A stretch of DNA of 64,000 nucleotides from Ianthella basta (Eukaryota > Porifera > Demospongiae > Verongiida > Ianthellidae): assembly GCA_964019415.1 (NCBI GenBank), contig OZ025881.1:6195524-6259523 (forward strand). The letters are read 5' to 3'. The notes under the pieces are model-generated. The model did not search any database, had not been told where the DNA came from, and was given only the letters and a program-made list of their open reading frames with translations. The translations under genes and the position numbers were made by a program. Positions within the stretch are counted from its first letter, which is position 1, and each line of letters starts with the position of its first letter. This document shows, in pieces, positions 21,401 through 32,939 of this stretch.

Positions 21401-24400
21401 TGGTAGTTTTCTTAGTGTAAGCTCTCAGTAGATTGGTTGATCAACTAATCCCTCATGCAAAAGTTAGATAGTACTGTTGCGCACCCAATGATGCCATTCT
21501 CTACCCGCTATGCCCTTCCATCGATTCTGTTTCACCGTTTTCTGCTTTTTCGGTGGCTTCGTAATTGTCACTGTAACTCGATTTAACAAAGAACTAATAA
21601 CAACGCTTATGCATGGAGTTATAGACGGGTTTCTTGTCTTTACTTTAGTACTTGTCCCGCTCTGATCCAGCTGAGCCGGTAGAAGATATAAGCAAAAATA
21701 CGAAGGTCAAAATCGGCCGCACGAATGCCACATTGTTTACATAATGGACATGTCCCACATGCGTACTAGACACTTTGCAGTGCCCGAAACAATCACGAGA
21801 AGGCTGAAGTGTGAATACCTGCAGACGTTGAAGGCAATGCTGCATGCTGAGAACACAAGCATCGTGGTGAAAGTCGCTGCCCACGAAGCGTCTTCTCCTT
21901 GCCGTTGACAGCCATTTTGTGGTGTCATTAGTCTTGGGGATTGAAATCTGCCAAATGTCTTTCATGACAAATCTGTCAAATTTTATGCCCGCCAATATTT
22001 CCCGCTATACGGTATATGCATGCCGACAAGAGACAAGACTCAAAACAGAAAGCCAACAAGCAGTGCTGCGGATGTGGCAGGATGTTTTGGCTGTTAGCAT
22101 GCAGTTGATGGCCACCAATTGTTGTGGGAATTCATGGTGAGGCATAGCGAGAGTGACATAGCAGTAGAGCCCAAATTAGCTTAAAGTCATTACACCTGAC
22201 TTGTTGCATCCTTTGCAGTCACCATAATATCTACGTAAGTGATAAAGATTGTATATAGATTGTTTGAACATGAGCTCCTCTTTCAGTTTTATACTGATCT
22301 ATGCCAAACATAGCAGCAGTCTTCTTCACACAACCTGGGGAGTGATCCAAGGTGGTTGGCACCTTCGCTATATACTGACCGAAGAAATGAATCAACATAA
22401 GAAGTTTCTGTGCCTTTGGGGTTTTGACAGAGTCACACAGAAATTAGAGTTAGAATAGAGATGGCTATGATTGGTTAAACGTTCAACTTGAGATGACAGG
22501 CTGGGACCCCCCAAAAGGTGGGCTTTCAGCTAGTACATAATTCAGTAGTTACTTATTTGTTTGCTTGTTTTTTTTCACTATCCCTCTCTGAGGCTAAAGT
22601 ACTGGATGAAATGCCACCTACAACATTCAGGGATTATGAAGAAACTTGTAGAATGTGTCCTCTATAGGTAAAGTTACCGGTATAATTGCAGTTCTCTTGC
22701 AGGGAGTTATCCTTTGATTTCCTATTTTGCTGTGCAGCCAACTGCCACTTAATTTTCATATTGTTCCTCCCACATTCAGTTAAAGAGTCAATTTGTTTCA
22801 CCATCATGACATGCTATGTATACAAATGAAACTTTGTGTTGCCATAGCTGTTTTGCTATACAGTGAAACCTGTCTAAGACAGCCACTGAAGGGCTAGTTA
22901 TAATTGACATGCATGCAGGTGGCTACATTACAGGGGTAGGCTGCAATGTGTAGTGCTATATATGTTAGTGCTATTTAGGGCCAGCAGGCTGGATATAGAA
23001 GTGGCGGCCTTATCAGTGAGATGCAGTCTTGGACAGGTTTCATTGTACTTTATATACTGTATACGCTTTAACTTTCATGGGGTTAAAGGTCCACAGTTGC
23101 AGTTTTTTAAATTTTCATGTTGATAGTGCTTTGTGAAACATCTTCAGTGATACCTATTTCAGTGTCCCTTGCCTCATGATGGGGGAGTTATGAGGGCGCA
23201 AAGTTGCAATGAGCATTTCCAATTTTTCGGTCCTAACAATGCTAAAATGATTAGCAAATAAATTAGATGAGCAATACTGCAGCTTCAAGCTGCAGTATTG
23301 CTCATCTAATTATTTGCTAAATCTACAATTGCAGCTATGAGCCTCTACTGAATCAATGCTAAAATGTCGTGACGCCACAGTAGGCTCCAGAATGTTTGCG
23401 CAAGTATGGAGGAGAGTAGGCCAGGCAACGGACTGAACAAGAAATCGTTATCTCCTGCGAGTCTTTCTCTTACAATGAAGGCGAAACATCTTGAGACAAT
23501 GAAGGAGATGCCCCTGCTGATTCTGAAATAGATCTTGGCAAGCGGGTTGCGCAGCCGTACAGCACGACATCTATTTTGCGAAACGACCAATAGGGTGACG
23601 CCCATTCTCAGCCCTACAAATGCCGATTCGCACCATTCTTAGACTGTTACAAGGGCATACGAAGCAGAGATGGTACACCAGCCTAGAGCTGATTTGTCAC
23701 CTCCTACAAGGCGTAACAGCTGAAATATGAAGTGTGCCAAAAACATATTTCAGAGCACTCGGCACGTATTTCAGGTCACTGGCTTGCACATTGTGAGACG
23801 CAAGCATCTCTCCACTCCTACTTGCTAAGTAGTAGGGCACACACAAGCTCTGGTCACAGCAAAAGGTTCAGAGGAAAACTCTATATATGTCTCTACTGAG
23901 CACGGCTGTGCAGAACACCTGTCGGTGGGGGCATCAAAATGGCCTTGGGACACCTTTTTCATCATCCTAAAGCTACTACTCACCCTTTTGTCCTCTGAAA
24001 CGATTTGTCGTCTTCTTGATTGGCTTTCTCTGTGCTAGGAAAGACTCTCCTGTAAGTTGGAGCACCATTGGATTCTAACGGATGTACTAGAGTGAGCAAA
24101 GTGGTTATTGCTAGAATATTTAGACCAAGAAACAGTGAAATGGCATCAGTCGCAACCAGAAAGGCATTCCATCTTACAGGAGAGTCTTACCAAGTACAGA
24201 AAAATACAATGAACCCTGCCAACAGCTGCTGGCCACCACTTCTTCAGACTATCACTCTTCGTGGAATGAAGCAGCGACTGTTGCCTCCACCATAAATCTA
24301 TGCATCCACTGGCTCTACTACATCCTCCAGCAACGCATTTGTGATGCATTGGGGTGAGTTCATCAGCAAGAGACACATGAAAGCCAGTGGGCGATTGTCT

Positions 24401-27400
24401 TCCCACACAGTGTGCGACACATTCAAGCATATTCACAAGTGTACGTCAAGCCTACTGTGACGTCACAGCAATATGGCGGATTTCTTTGGCTGATTTTTTA
24501 GAAGTGAGCCATTATCCCTCCACCAGGAAATTTCGAAGCGCTCTAACTGCAATTTTTGGTGGTTCTAGATGATAATCTATCATATAAAGGCAACTTGTAT
24601 AACCGTGACAGTGGACCTTTAAATTTTCGTGGTTCACAAGTTATCACGTTATTCACATTTTTACTTTTGTGGTTGCAGAGTCTCGAGCAGGAGACATAAA
24701 GCTTTGTGTAAGTTTTTGCGGGGTGAAACTTTAACGGATAGTTGTTGGTCTGCAAAAACTGCAAAAGTTAAAGCGTATACAGTCACTTGTGCATGCATAT
24801 AGGAGCACCAATCTAGTCTGGCCAATTGGAAGTTAAAAAAACGTAATGTAGCTACAACCATTGGCTTATTGTTTCAAAATGCACCATTCCATAAAGTCTA
24901 CTAGTAAATAACTCACCCAATTTTTGTGTGTGATACGTCACATTCCCTGATGGCCATTTGTCATCATCATCATTGACAATCACAGCTCTCACCCAAAAGG
25001 TGTATCTGGTGTCTGGTTTTAGCCCTGGGACAGTAATACTCTTGCCTTTTGTTATGAGGTTATGCAATTTACCATCCATGTGATATTTCACCAAGTACAG
25101 CTCATCCACAGAGTAATAGTTAAAACGGTCATCAGCAGCCGTCCACTTCAATGAGATGGAAGTAGCAGTGGATGATTCTGCTGTAATGTTCAAAATGAGA
25201 CCTGTACACAAATGAAGTGTGTTAATTATTTTGTTAAATGTCAGAGTTGCACAGAGCCCCACATGGTGTACATTGCAAGTAGCTATGTAATAGTTAAATG
25301 CTGACCAAGAGGTGTCTCTGAGATGTAGAGCACGAGGCACGTGGGCGCAAAGCGCCCGAGTGCCGAGTGGTCTAAATCTTCAGAGACACCGTTTGGTCAG
25401 CATTTAAGTGTTAGAGATTCCAAATGATTGGGTGAGGAGCCAGCAGCGAATCAGTTTACCTACTTGCCCCTGCGTCATCATGCATCTTCTGGAAGTAGTT
25501 AGCTACTCCTGACAGTGGTGGAGAAAACGTCGTGTAATTTGGGTCTTAAGTTGGGTTGTTCATCTCGTAGCGGACGTTCCCTACAGGTTGGCAGTGGATG
25601 CGCCACATCAGCTAAGTGTAAGCTTACTCACTGTCAGCCATGTCAGCCACAGCGTTTTCCAGAGCGGTGTCTTTAACCAAAGCTTGTACCCCAGCTTGTA
25701 GCTAGTTCCTTTCTTGGCTATGGTTCGTAGCCGCATTGTTGCGTTGAATTAGAACATGGCTAGACGAAATAGACCACGGCGCGAAACAACACCCGAGGTG
25801 TCTACGATGTTTAGAAACATTGCTTAGACGCACATTACCATGGCAACAGGATCTATAGCATGGTTATAGCATGAGCTAGGGCATAGTCCATATACAAGTG
25901 GCATGCATATATACTTGCATCCGTGGACTTGACCTGAAATTACTTCTTCTGTGTGTCGTTAACATTGCACAATGCTGGAAATGTTGGCAAAAGCTGCACC
26001 AAGGCTATTGCCGCTGTACGATTATTTTAAGCTACTTTAGACCGCTGATGGAGCGCATGCATGTGGTGTGTGTTGAGCTTAGAAACAGTGTTGAAGAGGA
26101 AGGAACTGAGCAGGAGGACAAAAGTGAAAGTTGTGAATGCATCAATCATCTGCACACTATATAATGTATGGTTGCGAGATGCGGTGCCTGACAAAGCAGC
26201 TACAATCCAGGGTACAAGCCACCCCAGATGAATGTCTTGAGGTGGATCAAAGGAGTAAACAGACTGGATAGGGTAAGGAGCATGGACATTAGGGAGAAGC
26301 TATGTCAACTGAGTGTTTTTGACATGGTAAAGACCAGGCAGGAGAAGTGGAAGGCTAGGACGGAAGAGATGAGTAGGGAGACAACAACCAAGAAGATATT
26401 TGAAGGTGAGATGGCAGGGAAAAGGCCTAGAGAAAGACCCAGAATGAGATGGACTGACAATTACAAATAACTATAGACACTTTATATAACATTTCTTATA
26501 ACTGTCATTTAATGTGTATAAGGTATGTAAGGATGACCCCCAGTATTGGATAAATATCTGTACTGATTGATTGATATATATATGGGGCATTAATTGCTAG
26601 TGGCAATATCACACTGCATGCAGGTTTAACACAATACCTTCACACCTGACTTCAGCCACATATTTTCCAGAGCAGGTTTGACTTATTTTCCACAAATTGC
26701 CTTCAAGACTGCAATCTTTCAGGAAATCTTCTTTCCCACTGCAGTTTGTCTTTGTCAACAAAAAGTTTGGAATTATAGAATAGTTGGAAAATGATGTAGA
26801 GTGCCATTTGACATTCCCCAATCCAAGCTGTTTACACACAACTGTGGCACTCTGAAGGTTCCATCCCTCGTCACAGAGAACACCCCAGCTTCCATTGTAG
26901 TAGTGATGTACTGTTCCTCGAAATGATTTAACATCATGGTGCACCAGTTTCAACTGCCAGCATGCTATATGGGATAAAGAACACATCAATGTACAACAGT
27001 GCTAAATAGTTGCAACACAATGAATTCTGCGTAATATATACAGAATATACACTACACATTTAAGATTGCAGAGTTCTGGTAGTCTCTAGAGATCTAAGCA
27101 TGGAAACCATTGGCAGAATGGCCGAGACACCAATACTAGTGTAGTTGGTAGGTTTGTCATGATATCCAATGTCTTCAGTAGTTTGCATCTGACTGGCTGA
27201 CCCAAGCAAGTGACCACCCAGGTCCGCAGCCAGGTTGGTAGCAAGTGCATGCAGCTACGTTTGCATGGGAGTTCACAGCTGCATATGCATGCTCGCCAGA
27301 GTATCAGGGCTGCCCCGTCTGCGTCTGCTGTGGCTACTCAACAATGTCAGGGTACTATACACGTGCATGTAGATGAGGAGTACCAGTGAGGCCCAACCAG

Positions 27401-30400
27401 AGCCCCAACGCATTGCTGGAGAGAGCTAAATATGACTCAGAGGGCTGTGGCATTGCAGAGTTTGAACCCCAGCTTGGTTAGCTTTCAGAGTCATCTGAAC
27501 CCTCAAGATCTCAGCTGAGCTCACAAGGATGCCCACAGGGTGGTGTTACCTTGCATGCCCTACAGGAGAAGATAGTTTCTTCTGCAACAGGAATGTTTAA
27601 TGGATGTTTCCACTGCATAAAGCATCACATTCTCTTGCAGCTTATTCATGTGTTGCATATTAATTGACGGCTATTGCCATTTGCAAACAATCTTCAGCCA
27701 TTGCTCTATTTTTCCTTTGGCTGTGCATAACACACAATCAGAATAAATATGATTATTATAATTATTAGCTACACTTCTTTCATTCATTGCATGCTGTTGA
27801 AAGCTTGTGTAAACATCATGTTTCACAGGCACCATCAACAGGCATTGTGATGTAGAGCAATCTGGCTGGAGGCCTCACTCATAAACCTGCTGCAACCACA
27901 ACGAAAGAACAGCACTAAGTTATCCTCTAGTACAGCTCTACAACATTGGCACTGCTGCCATGCATTCTAACTTCTATATACTGCTGCTGTCAAGGCCTCC
28001 ATTATTTCTGAAAGGGTATTTCCTGAAACCGAACCCCCCTCCATTTGCCCCTATATACACACTAATAAAATTACATCCATGTTGATACAACAGCCATCTA
28101 TAATAAAGAACCTACTAGTCAAGCTTCCCCTTTCATATGGTGCCATTCCCTGTACAATCTGCAGTGTTTGATCCAGGCGCATGTGGGACATGTCCTATGT
28201 AAACAATGTGGTCAGCCGATCTTTTACCATCGGATGTTTGCTTATATCTCCTGCAAATTTTGTTGGATTGGAGTCAGACAAGAATCAGAAGAAAGAATGG
28301 ACTCAGCTCTTTAATTCTGCATCTCTCTAATACAATATCTGACAACAATGCCTTGCTACACTGAACAACGCCACTGCTAATGAAGCCATCTATTTAATGA
28401 GAAATATCTTTCTGGCTGTCAGAGGAACATCTGAAAGGAAAACGAATAAAATAGTCCTATTTACACACACATGCTCAAGTTTTGCATGCATGCATTGCTG
28501 TTAAACCAATCCTATCCAAGTTACAACAAGATCGACAACTAACTTTCGTTTCTCTCTCACCACCTATCGCGCCTTGTAACTCCTCGCAGGAACCAAGAAC
28601 GAATAATGCATGCATGGAAAGCCTAGATAATTTCCTTAGCATGCAAAATGAGTCATTGACGCTCCTCTACCTGCCAACACCGAAAGCCCGGATGCTCTTT
28701 TGAGAACCACTCGTGGCCAACCTTCCCTCAGGGGCCTGGTCTCGTGATGTCCTTGTGACATTCCCCAAAATGGCTGTCAGTGTTACATCGCGCTATTTGG
28801 CATTTCTTCTGAACAATTTGACCACTACTGCATGGTAAGGCTCCTTTCCATCCTTAGGTACGCACCTAGCTGCCAGATACGCTTTAGGATAATTTTGTTC
28901 CTAAGATCCTCTTGGATCATGCATGCGCGCATCACATGACATTGCACATGTAGCCACAGCAACTGAGGAATTCACAACTTTATCTTATGATCAAACCTGG
29001 ACATGTTTCACATGTGGGCTCGCATGTGGGTTATGGCTGTGTAAACAATGCGGGTGCTGCGCACGGCCAATTTTTTTACTTCCATATCTCCTGCAGCTTT
29101 GTTCAATCGACGTCAGACAAGTACCAGAAGAACAGACTCAGCTCTCTAAGTCTGCGTACAATATCTGCTGATGGTGCCTTGCCTCATTGAGCAATGTTGC
29201 CGCTAACAAAGCCATCAAATTAGCGGGAAATATCTTTCTGGCTATTGGAGGATTGTCTAAACGGAACAAAAAGAACATTAATCTGTTCATACACATACGA
29301 TCTAACTTTTACATACATGCATTGTTGTTAAACTAATCCTATCCAAAGTTACAGCAAGAAAACTAACTTTCGTTTCCCTCTGACCAACTTCTGCGCCTTG
29401 TAACTCCTCACAGGAAGCGAGAACAAACAATGCATGCATGGGAAAGTTAGATAATTTCCTTAGCATCCGAAACGAGCCATTAACGGGTCTCTACCTAGCG
29501 GGCAATACTGATAGCCAGAAAGATATTTTTGCGAACAATCAACAGCCCGCCTTCAGGGGCAATGTCACGTGACGTCCTTGTGATATTTCTAAAAAATGGC
29601 TGACGGCATTATAGCACATCGCGCGGTTTGGCACTTTCGCTCGAACAATTAGATCAAGTCTGCTCGGCAAGGCTTGTTTTCATCCTTAGGTACATACCTA
29701 GTTGCCAGATACAACGTTCTAGGACGATTTATCTAAAATAATCGCAGATCATGCGCACATCACATGATATTGCGCGCGTAGCCATGGTAACAGAGGAATT
29801 CACACCTTTATGTTGTCTTGCCTTTTGTAAACAAAAACTGCCATAACCTACAAGCGCTATAGTATGCAAGTGTTGAAAACAGTTTTGCATCGCTTCAGTG
29901 CCATCATCATTACTGAACCCATCATAGCTAATAGCTAGTATACAGTAGTAATGACAGAACTATGGCCTGCTCCCTAGTTGGAGCATTGTAAAGTGGAATA
30001 TTTATACAAATCCAATTTTTGCTACCAATGTAGCCAAACTTTTACTAGTTACCTTTCAAAACAATTGCTGAAATGTGAATTGAGAATTTATATATTAATA
30101 CAGTGCAAGTTTATATAGCTATAAATGTGCTTAAGGCTTTCCCTTTCAGTGATCTCACTCTGCCAAGTGTAGGCCTACACCATCCTTCACAGCTACCATA
30201 GTCACCTTCGCAACTGATTCCAACGTCAAAGTGCTTACGGTCACAGTAATGACAATGATGGTCATTTGTGCACCAGTCATGTCTGCACTGGTCCAGTCTA
30301 GTCTCGCTTCCTGTGCAATTTACATTCCTCATCCAGGAGGCTCTACCTGGTCCAAAATGCTCCTTCCGAAACCACGTCTGCGCCCCAGCGAATCCCAGTT

Positions 30401-30711
30401 GAAAGCAAGCCACAGATGCTGAAACAATGTTAAAATCAAGTTCACTCTGGGTTGTGTCTTGATAGCAGACAGTGCCCCACACTTGATTCCGGCATATATT
30501 AAGCCGACCTTCTGTACGGTTAGAACCGTTGACAAAGCGCAATCTTCCTACAGATTGGACTTCGCATTCGGTGGCACTACCTGCAAAATCAGTGGGATTG
30601 TTAGCATTCTATAGCTGCGCCCTTCGTATACATAATCTATTTATGACAGCTACCTTCTGCCACTGTCAGTAGAAGAAGGGCTAGAACGCCACACGATCCC
30701 CTTAGTGCCAT
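17691..30711 (-). CDS. SRCR-SRCR-FN3 single-pass receptor with Pro/Gly repeat tail (copy B)
   Basis: The exons that I can join in phase are 30711-30654 (signal peptide), 30580-30197 (SRCR), 26964-26638 (SRCR), 25201-24917 (fibronectin III), 20112-20004 (transmembrane) and 18429-17691 (cytoplasmic tail to stop). All extracellular exons are phase 1-1, and the last junction is phase 2. The product would be a type I membrane protein of about 630 residues. SRCR/FN3 combinations are common among sponge surface receptors of the aggregation-factor-receptor type, so a role in recognition or adhesion is likely, but the ligand is unknown. The introns carry several MITEs, a LINE fragment and a long-TIR element. 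Additional exons in the large introns cannot be excluded, and no exact orthologue is named. Confidence 0.75.
17845..18355 (-). repeat. 27-bp coding minisatellite, about 19 copies
   Basis: The plus-strand unit is CCCTCTCCTGGACCCGGTGGTGGTTGA. Copies are almost identical, with single-base changes in the first, the eighth or so and the last units. The period is a multiple of three, and the minus-strand frame reads through without a stop. Confidence 0.95.
18745..18985. repeat. Foldback element with 65-bp arms
   Basis: CAAAAATTGTAAGGATGTAG... followed by ...GACAGAAACAAGTAAAAGT (18770-18832) is repeated in reverse complement as ACTTTTACTTGTTTCTGTC...TTACAATTTTTG (18905-18960). It sits inside the receptor intron and is non-coding. 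Confidence 0.8.
19449..19588. repeat. (GAGAAG)n/(AAG)n microsatellite
   Basis: The tract starts as GAGAAG hexamers and passes into AAG trinucleotides. Lys/Glu, Arg and Ser/Pro-rich open frames across it are repeat artefacts. Confidence 0.95.
20004..20112 (-). CDS. Transmembrane exon of receptor copy B
   Basis: The sequence encodes GLGPGDEAAIGLGVVLFVAI followed by AIIWVATGVIILYAAHR, a single hydrophobic helix of about 23 residues with a basic stop-transfer end. The acceptor (TATAG) takes phase 1 and the donor GTATGT leaves phase 2. These match the FN3 exon before it and the tail exon after it. Confidence 0.8.
20215..20320. repeat. Short tandem repeat of about 21 bp, three to four copies
   Basis: ATAGTACGTTGCGGAAGTC is followed by two more copies with slight changes (ATGGTACGTTGCGGAAGTC, ATGGTACGTTGCAGAAAGTC). 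It lies upstream of the transmembrane exon, within the intron. Confidence 0.75.
20421..20520. mobile_element. Short MITE with ATACCGTATAGCGGGAAATA end
   Basis: Left ATACCGTATAGCGGGAAATATTGG pairs with right CCAATATTTCCGGCTATTATAT. The inner arms (AAATTTGGTGG and CCACCAA region) also pair. The family also occurs at 16881-17185 and 21940-22016. Confidence 0.65.
20600..20874 (+). pseudogene. Fragment of a transposon-encoded HTH-like protein
   Basis: The plus-strand frame contains YSSEERAKIGRYKAENGPTSAT. This resembles the N-terminal helix-turn-helix start found in many invertebrate DNA-transposon proteins (Y.xx.RAxIgxYaxEnGxxxA). It ends after about 95 codons in sequence shared, in inverse orientation, with 21725-21770 (ACATGTCCCACATGCG). 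I regard it as a remnant; the precise family is not identified. Confidence 0.4.
21940..22016. mobile_element. End fragment of the TACCGTATAGCGGG MITE family
   Basis: CCGCCAATATTTCCCGCTATACGGTATA at 21989-22016 is the right end of the same family as 20421-20520. A clear left partner is missing or diverged (AATCTGCCAAATG near 21946). Confidence 0.55.
22856..23050. mobile_element. MITE with ACAGTGAAACCTGTCTAAGAC ends
   Basis: Left TACAGTGAAACCTGTCTAAGACAG pairs with right CTTGGACAGGTTTCATTGTA. Inner GTTATAATTGACATGC and GGCGGCC blocks match the second copy at 43149-43340. It is non-coding. Confidence 0.75.
23051..24782. mobile_element. Non-autonomous TIR element of about 1.7 kb
   Basis: TATACGCTTTAACTTT at about 23058 is matched by AAAGTTAAAGCGTATA at about 24764-24779. 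Nearby, AAAGGTCCAC and GTGGACCTTTAAATTTTC form further inverse matches. No transposase frame is visible inside, but a perfect palindrome lies at 23251-23320. It lies in the intron before the transmembrane exon. Confidence 0.6.
23251..23320. repeat. Near-perfect palindrome
   Basis: Arms of about 35 bp (TTAGCAAATAAATTAGATGA..., GCAATACTGCAGCTT) mirror around 23286. It would form a strong hairpin. Confidence 0.85.
24917..25201 (-). CDS. Fibronectin type III exon of receptor copy B
   Basis: About 95 residues with FN3 hallmarks: a Trp in SISLKWTAADD, the YLVKYHMDG strand, VPGLKPDTRYTFWVRAV (the L-x-P-x-T-x-Y pattern) and the closing VTYHTQK. Acceptor TACAG and donor GTGAGT give phase 1-1. FN3 domains serve as spacer or ligand-binding modules. 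Confidence 0.88.
25295..25407. repeat. Hairpin element with GCGCAAAGCGCCCGAG loop
   Basis: AAATGCTGACCAA...GGTGTCTCTG is repeated in reverse complement as CAGAGACACC...TTGGTCAGCATTT. The core GGGCGCAAAGCGCCC is itself a small hairpin and resembles the core of 1679-1794. Confidence 0.8.
26165..26470 (+). pseudogene. LINE reverse-transcriptase C-terminal fragment
   Basis: Across one frame change the plus strand reads YGCEMRC and then NVLRWIKGVNRLDRVRSMDI, ending with GKRPRERPRMRWTDN. This is the typical C-terminal region of RTE/Jockey-type non-LTR element polyproteins (LRWI.GV.R.DRIRN.DI ... GKR.RGRP..RW.D). It is truncated on the left and frameshifted, hence dead. Confidence 0.7.
26590..28790. 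repeat. Copy B arm of the segmental duplication (partner 2570-4366)
   Basis: This arm is collinear with 2570-4366 at high identity. It carries the intact SRCR exon 26638-26964. An extra stretch (about 27820-28165) is absent from copy A. Beyond 28790 copy B continues into unique sequence, where copy A is occupied by mobile elements. Confidence 0.85.
26638..26964 (-). CDS. Second SRCR exon of receptor copy B
   Basis: 109 residues from ACWQLKLV to RCEG with the SRCR pattern (GSWGVLCDEGW, VVCKQLGLG, CSGKEDFLKDC, C-x-V-R-C). Acceptor TATAG and donor GTATT, phases 1-1. It is paralogous to 2595-2921, with few amino-acid changes (for example Lys for Asn in VVCKQ). Confidence 0.85.
28165..29815. repeat. 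Diverged tandem duplication of about 800 bp
   Basis: Blocks recur in the same order with an offset of about 800 bp: ATGTAAACAATG/TGTAAACAATG, TCAGACAAG..CAGAAGAA, AAACTAATCCTATCCAA, TGCGCCTTGTAACTCCTC, TAGATAATTTCCTTAGCAT, CATCCTTAGGTAC..ACCTAG and CACATGATATTG. Copy A (3757-4366) retains only the first unit. Short open frames inside are not supported as genes. Confidence 0.75.
30197..30580 (-). CDS. First SRCR exon of receptor copy B
   Basis: 128 residues, opening SATECEVQSVGRLRFVNGS and continuing with RLNICRNQVWGTVCYQD, ACFQLGFAGA, NCTGSETRLDQCRHDWC and ISCEGDY. Phases are 1-1 between acceptor TGCAG and donor GTAGC. It is the intact counterpart of the broken exon at 10443-11151. Several N-x-S/T sites are present (NGSN, NCTG). 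Confidence 0.88.
30654..30711 (-). CDS. Signal-peptide exon of receptor copy B
   Basis: ATG at 30711 starts MALRGSCGVLALLLLTVAE, a short basic N region followed by a Leu-rich core. The exon ends in phase 1 before donor GTAGC and joins the SRCR exon at 30580 in phase. Confidence 0.75.
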
Positions 30712-31065
30712 CCCGTCCCGCCAGATCGACCGCGGGATATTCGTATCTAGGCCTAGATACGGTATGTACTAAATTCTCCGCAAAAATGCATATTTTTATC
30801 AAAATTTTGAAAATTCTCCCACCCAGGCCCAAATAAAGTGTGGCCACCTATCACGGCTGTTTCGCACCATATAAATTGTGGCATCTTAGTTTTGGTTTGG
30901 AAACCGGGAACACGCAGCGAGACTGAGCTCGAGGTTTAAACGGCAAAAGGGAATAGGCTTTTACTCCACGGAAACTCTACCAATGCAGAAGTAACGTCGG
31001 TAAGCAGCAGAAATTACAGGTTTCCAGTGAGTCCTAGCCTTTAAAGCGTACTTTCTACTGCTGCA

Positions 31066-31233
31066 ATGGCGAAATTACAGCCGACCCTGGCATCCTTTAA
31101 TCTTCTCCTAGCGCTCTTCTGCCAGTTTTCACGCTATCGTGCTATACCTTGTATGAAAGCCCAAGGTGTCTATAACATGGCGGTGAAGTGCCTGTTCTAC
31201 GGCGCATCGCAGATTTTAGGTTACAAGTGCTAA
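31066..31233 (+). CDS. Small 55-codon frame in the left TIR arm (identical in the right arm)
   Basis: The frame begins MAKLQPTLASFNLLLALFCQ and ends with a stop after LGYKC. The right arm encodes the same peptide on the minus strand (32772-32939). The identity could simply reflect the young inverted repeat. No known domain is recognised, so coding status is unproven. Confidence 0.25.
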   Translation: MAKLQPTLASFNLLLALFCQFSRYRAIPCMKAQGVYNMAVKCLFYGASQILGYKC

Positions 31234-32771
31234 TACACGGAGCATCGTATTTCACGGCCGTCACAGACATTAGCCTACGCGAATAATTAGAACGTCAGTG
31301 ATTATAATCGGTATCTAGCTAGTACTACCAATAATTATTATTATAAGCTAGTGCTGATGACAGTGGTTCTCAATGACATACATTTAGCATAGAGGTAAAC
31401 AAATGCCAGGTGCTCAGCTGGGTGTACGTACACACATGTTCTTGTACCTATACCTATAGGTACTGATCATGAGGTACCTTACAGGCAGATGTTTGTTATA
31501 TGCATGCATGCTCTTTGTTCAATGAGCTTCTTATTCATGACAACTAAACGTGTAAATATGTATCATGTCTTAATCTGTATACAACATTTCTGAAAATAAA
31601 GTACAGAAAGATAATGGAAACAAGTAATGTCAAGGGTTAGACTTCTTGCATAAAATTATCTATTAGCTGCATGATAATGACTTGGTGAGTGCCATTTCAA
31701 TGCAGTTCAATACTCTGATCCCAAGATGATATCCTGCCCGATCCCAAGATGGCCTGCAGCACAAATGAATCTGTGCAGGAAGAGTGCAGGCACATAACAA
31801 TAGTAAAACAGCAACCACAGGTATCACGCGTGCATGAACAACAGACTGTGAAAATTATGGAGGTCAGCAGTAGTGGTCAGTGCTCCCACACAAGCAATTG
31901 AAATGGTTTTGAAATTACATGATGCAGTGCATACTAGCTACATATCTGAACTGCTCCTTGGGATATCTTTTTGTGACAATAAACTTAGCACTGAGCATTC
32001 CTTGAAAGTACCATGCACCAGTGGGTGGTGGACATGTGTGCATTAACACTTACATATGCACTTTCCTAAGTATAACATAAAGAAGAATTCACTTGACCAT
32101 TAGTGTAGTGAGGAGTGATCAGTGGGTGATTGGGCATGGGAGGGGTGTCATCTTCCAATGCAGCGCACAGTAGTTTAGTGCATGTAATGAAGGCAAGCCT
32201 TATGAGATGCACTGCATGTACAAGTACACACGTGTATACATGTAGTACTACACATAAGCGTCACATGAATTCTCTAATTATATCTGTTGAGAGAGGAAAG
32301 CAAAAACAAGAACCCAACAAATTGATCTCTCAAGAGAATGCAGGACTAACAAGTGTTTTTGAAAGCACAATTGCAGTAAGGTGTCATGCATGTGGTGTCA
32401 CCTGACTTTTACTAGACAAATGGTACAATGCACTATGCCCCATACAGCAACCAAAGTGGAACTCTGACAAGGCCTTGGCCAAGCAATGAAACAAGAATTA
32501 CTTAGGAACTTGAACAGTTAACTAGCAATTATAAGTATGAAACTGGCATGATGGAAGCCCGATCTTGTAGCCAGCTATATATAGCTACGTACATGGCACA
32601 AACATTGAACAATGTGTAGCTAAATGGTCTTTACTTCACATATGCACACAGTACCATGGCACTGTTGGGAGTAAGAGGCAGATTGCATCACATGGTGACT
32701 GCAGTAGGCATTGTGCACTCATTGTAGCTCTACAGCTACGCAGCTAGCCGTGAAATACGATGCTCCGTGTA

Positions 32772-32939
32772 TTAGCACTTGTAACCTAAAATCTGCGATG
32801 CGCCGTAGAACAGGCACTTCACCGCCATGTTATAGATACCTTGGGCTTTCATACAAGGTATAGCACGATAGCGTGAAAACTGGCAGAAGAGCGCTAGGAG
32901 AAGATTAAAGGATGCCAGGGTCGGCTGTAATTTCGCCAT
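32772..32939 (-). CDS. Small 55-codon frame in the right TIR arm
   Basis: This is the mirror copy of the frame at 31066-31233 with the same predicted peptide, including the hydrophobic stretch FNLLLALFC. Coding is not established. Confidence 0.25.
   Translation of the reverse strand: MAKLQPTLASFNLLLALFCQFSRYRAIPCMKAQGIYNMAVKCLFYGASQILGYKC

Noticed and set aside
25898-26164. 88-codon plus frame with a hydrophobic start
   Set aside because: No domain recognised and no splice context. It lies in the receptor intron directly upstream of a LINE fragment.
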